Shown in pieces: positions 1-6,567 of a DNA stretch of 64,000 nucleotides. The notes below the pieces were generated by a model. The model did not search any database. It was not told the DNA's origin and saw only the letters and a list, made by a program, of their open reading frames with translations. The stretch is from Bdellovibrio sp. NC01 (lineage in GTDB: Bacteria; Bdellovibrionota; Bdellovibrionia; Bdellovibrionales; Bdellovibrionaceae), in contig NZ_CP030034.1 of NCBI RefSeq assembly GCF_006874625.1, positions 1,116,001 to 1,180,000 on the forward strand, written 5' to 3'. Position 1 is the stretch's first letter, and every line of letters starts with the position of its first letter. Made by a program: the position numbers and the translations under genes.

Positions 1-993
1 GCTGAAGGCTACAACTCTCAAATGACTGAGAGCCAAGTGACTTTGGAAGAAAAGAAAATCGAATTCGAACGCCTTTTGGATGAAGTTGAGCAATTGAAAT
101 TGCAAGCAGCTCGCACAAAAGACGAATACGAAGTGATGTCTGAATCAATTCGCGCTATCGAAGACGAAGCTTCGGCTTCTCAACGTGCACGCAATGAACG
201 TCAGCACAAAATGAACGACTCTCAATTGAAGCTTGAACAAGCTAAGATGAAAGAGCAGTACTTGATCGATTCTATCCGCGAACGTTACATGTTGAACCTT
301 CCGGACGTTATCGAGAAGTACATCAATAAAGAAGGCGACTTCTTGCAAGCTGATGCTCAACTAAAAGATCTTCGCGAGAAATTGGCGAAAATCGGTGAAG
401 TTAATTTGTCAGCGATTGAAGAGTACGAAGAAACAGCAACTCGTTATGAGTTCTTGACGAAACAACACGCAGATTTGACGGAAGCGAAAGAACAACTTCG
501 TAAAGTTATCGATCGTATCAACAGAATCTGTTCAAAACGTTTCAAAGAAACATTCGACTTGGTTAACGAACGTTTCACTCGCGTATTCCCAGTACTATTC
601 GGTGGTGGTGAAGCGTGGTTGGAACTTGTTGAAGAGACAGAAAAAACTGAAGCGGGTATCGAAATCATCGCACGCCCTCCAGGCAAAAAGACTCAAAACG
701 TGTCTTTGATGTCGGGTGGTGAGAAAGCGTTGACTGCGGTAGCGTTAGTATTCTCGATCTTCCTTGTGAAACCTTCTCCATATTGCTTACTGGATGAGGT
801 TGATGCGCCACTTGATGACGCCAACGTATTCCGTTTCAACGACTTGGTTCGTGAGATGGCAAAACGTTCGCAAATCATCGTTGTTACGCATAACAAACAC
901 ACGATGGAAGTAGCGAAGAAACTTTACGGCGTGACTATGCAAGAGCGTGGTGTATCGACGATGGTTTCCGTGTCTCTACAAGACATCAAGTAA
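1..993 (+). CDS. smc: Chromosome partition protein SMC, C-terminal part
   Basis: The 5' end lies outside the window; the reading frame is open from base 1. What is seen is the end of the second coiled coil followed by the C-terminal half of the ABC ATPase head. The head shows the signature motif LMSGGEKAL and a Walker B/D-loop block reading LLDEVDAPLDD. This matches the SMC family, whose dimers condense and segregate the chromosome using ATP, and the ending (TMVSVSLQDIK) is typical of the head. A hairpin terminator follows. In many bacteria smc is adjacent to ftsY; here ftsY lies about 10.6 kb downstream on the same strand. RecN or Rad50 are unlikely given this motif arrangement. Confidence 0.95.
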   Translation, partial: AEGYNSQMTESQVTLEEKKIEFERLLDEVEQLKLQAARTKDEYEVMSESIRAIEDEASASQRARNERQHKMNDSQLKLEQAKMKEQYLIDSIRERYMLNLPDVIEKYINKEGDFLQADAQLKDLREKLAKIGEVNLSAIEEYEETATRYEFLTKQHADLTEAKEQLRKVIDRINRICSKRFKETFDLVNERFTRVFPVLFGGGEAWLELVEETEKTEAGIEIIARPPGKKTQNVSLMSGGEKALTAVALVFSIFLVKPSPYCLLDEVDAPLDDANVFRFNDLVREMAKRSQIIVVTHNKHTMEVAKKLYGVTMQERGVSTMVSVSLQDIK

Positions 994-1021
994 GCCGTTC
1001 AAAATATTGACGCTTAAAACG

Positions 1022-1060
1022 ACCCTGGTGGCTTCCGGCCATCAGGGTTTTGCTTTTTTT
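1022..1060 (+). terminator. Rho-independent terminator after smc
   Basis: Ten-base arms at 1022-1031 and 1039-1048 pair with one wobble, and a T-rich run (TTTTGCTTTTTTT) follows. It ends the smc transcript before the small secreted gene. Confidence 0.85.
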
Positions 1061-1152
1061 CAGGGTCTTGTTAGGATTGGCGCTCTAATATTCCGTTTCT
1101 AGTTCAGTTCTGATAATTTCCCGCGCGAACAATAAACGGAAGGAAATCCCCC

Positions 1153-1497
1153 ATGAAATCCCTAGTTATTACAGCGATCACATTCGCTTCATTGTCATCA
1201 TTTGCAGGAACTAAAACCTCAATCACATGTGCTAACAATTCAAATTCAGATTTGATGATGGACATCATTGTTGATTCAGGAACTGTTGTTGGTGCTTCAT
1301 TATACAACGTTGATTGGAGCCAAACTCCTGAAGCGACATTTAAGAAAGTTGCCGCTGCTGGCGTACCAAATCCGGTAAAAGGCATGGAAATCGTTCTTGA
1401 AGATGGCAACACAATCGCTATTGAATGGTCCGTTTTCAACCCAGGCCACAACGGCGAAGTTCTTTTAAACGGCAAAGATACATATCATTGCTTCTAA
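1153..1497 (+). CDS. Small secreted protein of unknown function
   Basis: 114 residues, starting at an ATG preceded by GGAAGGAAA. An N-terminal signal peptide (MKSLVITAITFASLSSFAG) predicts export. The mature part has two cysteines (in ITCANN near the start and YHCF at the end) that could form one disulphide, and an alternating hydrophobic pattern suggesting a small beta fold. I do not recognise the family. It is flanked by a terminator on the left and a GC-rich hairpin on the right, so it is probably transcribed alone. An overlapping frame on the other strand is also open but has neither a ribosome site nor a signal peptide. Confidence 0.75.
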   Translation: MKSLVITAITFASLSSFAGTKTSITCANNSNSDLMMDIIVDSGTVVGASLYNVDWSQTPEATFKKVAAAGVPNPVKGMEIVLEDGNTIAIEWSVFNPGHNGEVLLNGKDTYHCF

Positions 1498-1514
1498 TTT
1501 CTAACGAGTTCCGA

Positions 1515-1536
1515 TCGGGGCCCACGCAGGCCCCGA
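1515..1536. terminator. GC-rich hairpin between convergent genes
   Basis: Perfect 8-bp arms (TCGGGGCC / GGCCCCGA) with a 6-nt loop lie between two converging genes. There is no T tract on either side, so this is at best a weak or factor-assisted terminator. Confidence 0.4.
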
Positions 1537-1561
1537 CAAGATTTGATTCACAAAGCTAAAA

Positions 1562-2053
1562 CTACATCGGCCAAGAGTTGTTATAGAATACAACTCGATA
1601 TCCTTCGAAGTCCTCAAAAGTCACGCCACCACGATCCCAATACGGATTAAACGAAGTCACTGGTTTGAAACCATTTTTCTTCATGCGATTTAAAGCTGCC
1701 TGATAGGCTGTCGTATCGGGAAGATAAAAAACAATCAGATTATCTTGCGATGGCGCCGCTGGCACCTGGTGTCCCACTTTTTGAGTGAACTCAAAATGGT
1801 AGGGGGCGCCTTTCTTACCAAGCATGACTCCGTTAAATCCTAAGTGCGCGTTGAATTTATAAATCACTTCAAACCCTAAACCGTCCCGGTAAAATTTCAA
1901 AACTTTGTCCATGTCATTTGTAGGGCGGGCGACCCGTAAAGTCGGCATGTCGTTCGCTTCAGGCGGCCAAGATTGTTTCGCCAAAGCGGGAACAGTCAAA
2001 GTCATCGTTACAAGGGGAGCGATAAAGAGGTGAAGATACTTTTTTAGAGACAT
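1562..2053 (-). CDS. Secreted VOC-fold (glyoxalase/bleomycin-resistance) protein
   Basis: 163 residues; ATG preceded by AAGGAGG at good spacing. Residues 1-25 form a signal peptide ending in PALA-K, which is unusual because VOC proteins are mostly cytoplasmic. The rest is one VOC unit: LRVARPTNDMDKVLKFYRDG, then GLGFEV, and a final DFEGYRVVFYN strand typical of glyoxalase-like proteins. A single bab-b unit pair should dimerise and bind a metal or small ligand, but the substrate cannot be told. It is divergent from the MarR gene and shares an operator region with it, so repression by that regulator is likely. Confidence 0.8.
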   Translation of the reverse strand: MSLKKYLHLFIAPLVTMTLTVPALAKQSWPPEANDMPTLRVARPTNDMDKVLKFYRDGLGFEVIYKFNAHLGFNGVMLGKKGAPYHFEFTQKVGHQVPAAPSQDNLIVFYLPDTTAYQAALNRMKKNGFKPVTSFNPYWDRGGVTFEDFEGYRVVFYNNSWPM

Positions 2054-2088
2054 AATGTCCTCCTTGAAGATAGTTTGACATAGAATAG

Positions 2089-2100
2089 TTTGACGTCAAA
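2089..2100. promoter_or_regulatory. Palindromic operator TTTGACGTCAAA in the VOC/MarR intergenic region
   Basis: A perfect 12-bp palindrome. On the minus strand a TATAAT-like -10 box (plus-strand bases 2105-2110) ends just upstream, so the palindrome overlaps the expected start point of the VOC gene: a classic repressor position. A degenerate half copy (TTTGACATAG) lies at about 2074. Confidence 0.6.
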
Positions 2101-2151
2101 GTACATTATAGGAATACGACCATAAGTCTGATAGGGAGGCGTTTAAATTGA

Positions 2152-2163
2152 TTTGACGTTAAA
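2152..2163. promoter_or_regulatory. Second operator copy TTTGACGTTAAA before the MarR gene
   Basis: 11 of 12 bases match the perfect palindrome at 2089. It sits between or over the promoter elements of the MarR gene, with TATTAA at about 2172-2177 as a possible -10. Autoregulation by the MarR protein is inferred. The predicted start point is only a few bases before the ATG, so the mRNA may be nearly leaderless. Confidence 0.55.
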
Positions 2164-2186
2164 ATATTTACTATTAAAGTATCTTT

Positions 2187-2681
2187 ATGAACTATCACGA
2201 GTTTTTTAACAGAATATCGGAAGACTGGAAAAACAAACGCCCGGATTGGGACATGCAAGATGCTATGCTCATCTTGGCAGCTTTACGTTGTGCTTTTGAA
2301 TTAGAAAAACGAACGGAAGAGCTTTATGCAAAGTTCGATCTAAATTCAGCAACTTTTGGGGTGCTCGTAACCTTATATCGCTCAAGTCCCAAAGCGGGGA
2401 TGACTCCGTCTGAATTAGTGAAGCACGTTTTGGTGTCGGCGGGATCAGTTACGAATCGCATTGATCGTCTTGAAGAACGTGGCTTGGTGGTCAGAGAATA
2501 CTCTTCTGAAGACCGCCGCGCACAGTACATCCGCTTAACGAAAGAAGGCACGAAACTTCTTGAGAAGATCATGCCTTTGCATCTTGAAAACGAAGAAAAG
2601 ATGTTAAGTGGTATCAGCTCTGCCGACAAAAAGAAGCTCAAAGAACTTCTTTTTAAAGTGATGGAGAACTTTGAGATCTAA
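2187..2681 (+). CDS. MarR-family transcriptional regulator
   Basis: 164 residues, about the usual MarR length. The winged helix-turn-helix lies at roughly residues 60-125, with LTKEGTKLLEKI after the wing, and the motif SAGSVTNRIDRLEERGLV (recognition helix) followed by SSEDRRAQYIRLT (wing with the conserved D-R-R) is diagnostic. Flanking helices form the dimer interface. MarR dimers bind palindromes and release DNA on binding small ligands. The divergent VOC gene and the two TTTGACGTYAAA sites upstream fit local control. The same palindrome recurs before the acyl-CoA dehydrogenase gene at 34.2 kb. No Shine-Dalgarno sequence is seen. The 3' end overlaps the convergent gene by 29 bases. Confidence 0.92.
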   Translation: MNYHEFFNRISEDWKNKRPDWDMQDAMLILAALRCAFELEKRTEELYAKFDLNSATFGVLVTLYRSSPKAGMTPSELVKHVLVSAGSVTNRIDRLEERGLVVREYSSEDRRAQYIRLTKEGTKLLEKIMPLHLENEEKMLSGISSADKKKLKELLFKVMENFEI

Positions 2682-3396
2682 GATCAAAAGCCGGGTAGAG
2701 ATGAAAGAACGTGTCGACCTCGTCCTGGCTTAGACGTTCTCCATTCAAAGTGTATTCACCATCGGATATTTCAGCGTTGGAACCGATGTTGGTCGTAGCA
2801 CTGACTTGTGCCGTGAATCCTGGGAACTCGACAGTTTGAATCGATGTCACCTGGTTATTACCTGTGACGTTGATTACCGAGTAAGGAATCTTTCCCAAGC
2901 TCTTCGAAATAAAAAATCCCTGTCCTTTTTGATCAACCAAAGACAACTCGGAGCCAACAGCATCGTTCAGCTCTTGGTATTCAGGAAGATTTACTTTCAA
3001 AGAAGTCACAAGGCCGTCTTTTTTATTTGCCGACATCGAATAAGAAACAGGACATTGAGCCCCTGAAATCTGATGAACGTCATAAGGCCAACCATCCTCA
3101 TCACCCGTAGAGACATTTTTAATTTCGCAGTGCTGAGCTTCAATTGCGGCACTCAGAATTTTTGTCATAGCTCCGTAACGTTGACCTAATTCATTATCAA
3201 GGTTCGCAGGAGGCATCTTCATTTCCTGCGCAAGCGCATCGGCGATAGCAATTGAAAGATTTTGCGACTGCCAAGTAAGAAGCGCGAGTTGTTTCTGCGC
3301 CGGAGTCAGCTTCGGCAAAGGGGCTTGTGCAGCAAATACGTAAGATGTCTGAAACAAAGAGCAAGTGAAAGCAAAAGCCGCAAGATGAATTTTCAT
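2653..3396 (-). CDS. Secreted protein of unknown function
   Basis: 247 residues, starting at an ATG after AGGAGACTCCTATG-type sequence. The signal peptide (residues 1-22, ending FAA-Q) predicts export. A helical segment (residues about 28-90) precedes a beta-rich region with two cysteines (HCEIKN and QCPVSY) that could form a disulphide. No catalytic motif is recognised. The gene ends inside the convergent MarR gene, so both ends are transcribed on both strands. Function unknown. Confidence 0.75.
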   Translation of the reverse strand: MKIHLAAFAFTCSLFQTSYVFAAQAPLPKLTPAQKQLALLTWQSQNLSIAIADALAQEMKMPPANLDNELGQRYGAMTKILSAAIEAQHCEIKNVSTGDEDGWPYDVHQISGAQCPVSYSMSANKKDGLVTSLKVNLPEYQELNDAVGSELSLVDQKGQGFFISKSLGKIPYSVINVTGNNQVTSIQTVEFPGFTAQVSATTNIGSNAEISDGEYTLNGERLSQDEVDTFFHLYPAFDLRSQSSPSL

Positions 3397-3507
3397 AGGA
3401 GTCTCCTTAGCCTTCGAGCCTATTTTGCTTAAATAAGACTGTAAAGCGAGGACCAGAGCGAGATGTCAGATTACGCTCTTAAAAGCACATCCAGATAGAA
3501 CAGCAGG

Positions 3508-3771
3508 TTATTCGATTTTAACGACTTGTTTGCTGTGAAGATCAATGTCGAGCATCACTGGATTTCCAGAAGCAAGCCCATTCTTCAAAGGCGCACAAAA
3601 CGGATGCGGTTGTGAAGGATTCAAAGAAGTCTGAAAAAACGCAACTTGCGGAGTCGAACGATCTTCAGCAGTGACAAAGACAACATCACCATAACTCACG
3701 GTCGCAGACCCAATCGTCTGAAACCCACACTGCACTTGAAGAATAAAAGCCAACACCTGAACCATTCGCAA
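3508..3771 (-). CDS. Short hypothetical ORF, possibly a decayed secreted protein
   Basis: 87 residues from a TTG, or 85 from the ATG two codons later; an in-frame stop lies just upstream. The N-terminus is hydrophobic but not a convincing signal peptide, and no good ribosome site is visible. Cys residues at QCGF and FCAP could pair. It may be the remains of a longer secreted protein. Its left neighbour on the same strand is another secreted unknown, and the foldback element lies upstream. Low certainty. Confidence 0.4.
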   Translation of the reverse strand: MRMVQVLAFILQVQCGFQTIGSATVSYGDVVFVTAEDRSTPQVAFFQTSLNPSQPHPFCAPLKNGLASGNPVMLDIDLHSKQVVKIE

Positions 3772-3885
3772 AAAAGCCTAATTCTTACGACTTTTTAATT
3801 CAAGACATTGTCCACACTTATGCAAAGCATCCATCCACACACCAATAGAACTCCACACCCGCCATCTCTCATACCCAGATTTTAA

Positions 3886-4119
3886 TTTTTCTCTTTTTCA
3901 AAAACAAATTCATCGAAGGCAAAGATTCGCAGAAGGCAGAGATGTGCCTTAGCGTATGAGGCCTTCGTCGGCGCCACGATGGCGCGAACCAATGGCCAAA
4001 GGCCATTGGCGACGATTGAGCCCGGATGGCGTGCCGAAGCAGCTAAGGTGCAGCTCTGCCTTTTGCGAATCCCTCGCACAACGATGAACCATTTAATTTT
4101 GAAGAATGAGAAAAAGAAA
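3886..4119 (+). repeat. Foldback element copy A: three-way-junction core on a long self-complementary stem
   Basis: The core at 3960-4036 matches 59106-59182 at 76 of 77 bases. It folds as P1 TCGTCG (3965-3970) with CGACGA (4010-4015), P2 GCGCCA/TGGCGC (3971-3976, 3980-3985) and P3 CCAATGGCC/GGCCATTGG (3989-3997, 4001-4009). Outer arms of about 75 bp (3886-3959 and 4037-4119) are largely complementary: TTCATCG, GATTCGCA, AGGCAGAG and CCTTAGC all find partners. These arms share no sequence with those of copy B. Three of four differences in the well-paired part of the arm (about 3926-3953) are G-U pairs if the plus strand is RNA, which favours plus-strand transcription. Small open frames across it have no ribosome site and are not called. 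Together with the terminator below it fills the 390-base gap between genes. Confidence 0.75.
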
Positions 4120-4151
4120 AAGCCCGGTGCAGGAGGAATTGCACCGGGCTT
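4117..4151 (-). terminator. Terminator of the nitroreductase gene
   Basis: Perfect 10-bp arms (AGCCCGGTGC at 4121-4130, GCACCGGGCT at 4141-4150). Read on the minus strand the hairpin is followed by TTTTCTTTTTCTC, so it terminates the nitroreductase transcript that ends at 4165. Confidence 0.85.
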
Positions 4152-4164
4152 TGTGTGGAGGAGT

Positions 4165-4806
4165 CTACTTTACGTACTGAATTAATTGCTCTTCAGCGAA
4201 GCGGACTTTTTTAAGAGCTTGGAAAGAATCTTCGGAGTGTCTGTACCCCAAAGCAACAGTGGCAACAGATTTCCAGCCTGTGCCTTCGAGACCTAATATT
4301 TTATCGTAGGCGGCAGGGTCGAAGCCTTCCATTGGAGTGGCGTCGATTTTCAATAATGCTGCCGTCTCTAGCAGGAATCCCATCGCGATATAAGCTTGGC
4401 GTTGAGACCAAACGTTAATCTTTTCCTCCGGGCCCTTAGCTAGGTTATTAATCATCATATTTTTATAATCATTCAGTGCTTCCGCAGGGACGCCGCGAAC
4501 TTCAACGATGCGATCGATGTATTTCTGAACGAAAGCTTCATCGATTTCCGCCTTATAAGCGAAGACCACATAGTGGCTCGCATCCGTCACTTGCGTTTGA
4601 TTCCATGACACGGGTTTCAATTGCTCGCGGATTTTAGGGTTTTCGACCACCAAGAATTTCCAAGGCTGAATACCATAAGAGGAAGGGGCTTGAACTAAGG
4701 ACTCCGTTAGAGTCTTCCAGTCTTGAGCTGAAATCTTCTTATTGGCGTCATACTTTTTTGTGGCATAGCGCCATTCTAGAGCTTCTTGGATCTTTGCATG
4801 TGTCAT
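4165..4806 (-). CDS. NAD(P)H-dependent nitroreductase family oxidoreductase
   Basis: 213 residues, the usual length for the FMN-containing nitroreductase family. The N-terminal motif EWRYATKKYDANKKIS holds the FMN-binding arginine/lysine block; LVQAPSSYGIQPWKFLVVEN is the conserved substrate/FMN segment, and MGFLLETAALLKIDATPMEGFDPAAY followed by VALGYRHSED closes the fold. It probably reduces quinones or nitro compounds in the cytoplasm as a homodimer. The ATG follows AAAGGAGA. It is divergent from an Rrf2 regulator, a common pairing for redox-responsive control, and is followed by a strong terminator. Confidence 0.9.
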   Translation of the reverse strand: MTHAKIQEALEWRYATKKYDANKKISAQDWKTLTESLVQAPSSYGIQPWKFLVVENPKIREQLKPVSWNQTQVTDASHYVVFAYKAEIDEAFVQKYIDRIVEVRGVPAEALNDYKNMMINNLAKGPEEKINVWSQRQAYIAMGFLLETAALLKIDATPMEGFDPAAYDKILGLEGTGWKSVATVALGYRHSEDSFQALKKVRFAEEQLIQYVK

Positions 4807-4949
4807 TGGAATCGTCTCCTTTAATGTGACTAATATGGATACAATATCGAACTTGGCAAGGTTAAATGCAACAATAAAAGATACATTTAAGTGATTTTCA
4901 CAATTTTAAAGGGTCCAAAACGGTTTTATGGCGGCCTATTGTCAGGATG

Positions 4950-4978
4950 TTGTTTCTTATTGGTTCATGGGCTATACT
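4950..4978 (+). promoter_or_regulatory. Promoter giving a probable leaderless mRNA
   Basis: TTGTTT (4950-4955), a 17-base spacer and TATACT (4973-4978). The only well-aligned ATG begins at 4986, seven bases after the -10 box, so transcription should start at or next to the start codon. No Shine-Dalgarno sequence is present. Confidence 0.6.
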
Positions 4979-4985
4979 CTTAAGC

Positions 4986-5393
4986 ATGTTAGATCAACGG
5001 TTCGCAGCCTCAGTCCATATTATGACCCTCCTTGCATATCATGCAGGGGAGTTGATGACGTCGGAAAAGCTGGCTGAAAGCATTCGTACAAACCCAACAG
5101 TTGTTCGTCGTCTTTTGGCGAAACTGGTTGATGCCGGTTTAGTGGAATCTTTCAAAGGCAAAGCTGGTGGCGTGCGTATCGCAAAAACAGCGAAAGAGGT
5201 TTCTTTAAAAGACATCTATAAAGCGGTGTCAGATAAAGCCCTTGTAAACTGTCGCGAGAGTGAACCGCAGAAGCTCTGTAAAGTGAGCTGTTCGATCTCG
5301 AAACTTTTCAGCGAAGTCGCTGACGGCATGGAAGCAAGCTCCATGAGTTACCTCTCTAAAGTGAAACTTTCCGATATCACTTCTAAAGTCTAA
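4986..5393 (+). CDS. Rrf2-family transcriptional regulator
   Basis: 135 residues from MLDQRFAASVHIMTLLAY; an upstream in-frame ATG at 4947 would lie within the promoter. A winged helix covers residues about 10-80 (AYHAGELMTSEKLAESIRTN, then PTVVRRLLAKLVDAGLV and GKAGGVRIAK). A cysteine cluster C-x8-C-x3-C near residues 90-104 could bind an Fe-S cluster or act as a thiol sensor, as in other Rrf2 proteins; the spacing resembles the YwnA-like branch more than IscR. The divergent nitroreductase is the likely target. Confidence 0.88.
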   Translation: MLDQRFAASVHIMTLLAYHAGELMTSEKLAESIRTNPTVVRRLLAKLVDAGLVESFKGKAGGVRIAKTAKEVSLKDIYKAVSDKALVNCRESEPQKLCKVSCSISKLFSEVADGMEASSMSYLSKVKLSDITSKV

Positions 5394-5548
5394 GCTGCTT
5401 AGAAATAATTCCTCGAAATAACAAATTACGGCTTCCATTATTGATACATCCTTATGGATCAAGTTGATTTCCATGTTTTCTCCATGTTCATTCGCGAAGA
5501 TGAACCTAGTTCTGCAATGGCGCAGAAACGTTAACTGGAGAGAATCTT

Positions 5549-6166
5549 ATGTCGGCACGGTTCATAGCTCGGGTGATGTTGTTGTCTTTTGCTTTAAGTT
5601 TTCTGTTAATGCCGTTTGTAAACGCGGCGACTTCAGCATCTTCTAACAATGCCCCTCAAGACCGACCTAAAGAAGATGCGATTATGAAGTGCATCTATCA
5701 GCCCGCCGCAGATCAACAAACTTCGTCGTTACCAACAGTAGCGATGGGTTTTAAATTTACTCTGCAAAGGAATGTTTCAGGCGGTGTGGCCGTTGATTTA
5801 TATTCCCTCAATGAGCAACTGCAACCCCTTAAACAAATCGGTCACGCCGACTTAATAAGTTCAGTGCTGGCATCGTTATCTTCTACAATAAATTCCACTT
5901 CTTCTTCGGCGGTAGCGGGTTCCTCCTCGGCACCTTCGATCGCATCCTTAGTGTCGAGTCTGACTATCGCTGAAGATTCTGCTTTCGACTTTAATATCGC
6001 TGTCGGCAGCGATGCTTCGCCGACGGCCGCGAATGCGCGCTTCACAGCGACGATCGATGCACAGACTTTTATTGGTCAGACGTATTCGGCGCTGGGTGTG
6101 CAATGTCGAATGGCGCCAGCTCCAGGGCAACAAGGCAAGGTTGAAAGTTCGACAGTTACACAGTAA
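5549..6166 (+). CDS. Secreted Ser/Ala-rich protein of unknown function
   Basis: 205 residues, ATG after TGGAGAGAA. The signal peptide is residues 1-26 (ending VNA-A). A low-complexity Ser/Ala segment lies near residues 108-135. Two cysteines (MKCIYQ, VQCRMA) bracket the domain and may pair. No family is recognised. It stands alone; a weak hairpin (6176-6194) follows its stop codon. Confidence 0.75.
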   Translation: MSARFIARVMLLSFALSFLLMPFVNAATSASSNNAPQDRPKEDAIMKCIYQPAADQQTSSLPTVAMGFKFTLQRNVSGGVAVDLYSLNEQLQPLKQIGHADLISSVLASLSSTINSTSSSAVAGSSSAPSIASLVSSLTIAEDSAFDFNIAVGSDASPTAANARFTATIDAQTFIGQTYSALGVQCRMAPAPGQQGKVESSTVTQ

Positions 6167-6232
6167 TCTGTCTTCACTCCGGCTCTGTCGGAGTATGACG
6201 TCTATTCATGTTGTATAAGGTAGGACTGTTAA

Positions 6233-6427
6233 TTGGAAAATTCTCAGGACAAGAAAATCAAAGAGCTTCATGATCGTGCGGTTGAACGCGGTGAAGACTC
6301 TTATATAGATCCCGCAACGGGGTACTTGGTTTTCACAGAGCTCTTCCATGAAAAACGGGGGCACTGCTGCCAAAGTGGCTGCAGGCATTGTCCTTGGAAA
6401 AAAGATTTACGATCTCCAAAAAAATAA
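6233..6427 (+). CDS. Small Cys-rich protein, DUF5522 type
   Basis: 64 residues from a TTG start (ribosome site AAGGTAGG). The C-terminal half carries G-H-C-C-x-S-G-C-R-H-C-P-W, the signature of the DUF5522 group of small proteins, presumably a zinc or Fe-S site. The middle segment D-P-A-T-G-Y-L-V-F-T-x-x-x-H is also characteristic. Cytoplasmic, with no signal peptide. The function of the family is not established. Confidence 0.75.
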   Translation: MENSQDKKIKELHDRAVERGEDSYIDPATGYLVFTELFHEKRGHCCQSGCRHCPWKKDLRSPKK

Positions 6428-6567
6428 AACGTATCTTTTTCGATCCTTCACAGACTCGTAAAAAATTTCGACATTTCCACCAAAAGAAATCTACAAGATT
6501 CTGTTTTTGAGTCAGACGCTTTTTTGGCATCCCTGTTATTCTTGGTTGCAGGTGGGGTGTGTTTGTT

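Noticed and set aside
1104-1475. A 123-residue open frame on the minus strand opposite the small secreted protein
   Set aside because: No ribosome site or signal peptide; the plus-strand frame has both.
3508-3771. Frameshifted gene joined to the secreted protein at 2653
   Set aside because: No shared domain and a clear start and signal peptide for the 2653-3396 gene; the short frame is reported separately with low confidence.
3979-4185. Open frames across foldback copy A (both strands) and across copy B (59051-59257), sharing a peptide such as ARTNGQRPLATIEPG
   Set aside because: The shared peptide is a by-product of the conserved 77-nt core. There is no ribosome site, frames end differently in the two copies, and the DNA folds into a stable structure.
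6520-6567. A sigma-54 type promoter (TGGC...TTGC) before the MotB-like gene
   Set aside because: TTGGCATCCCTGTTATT lacks the GC of the -12 element.
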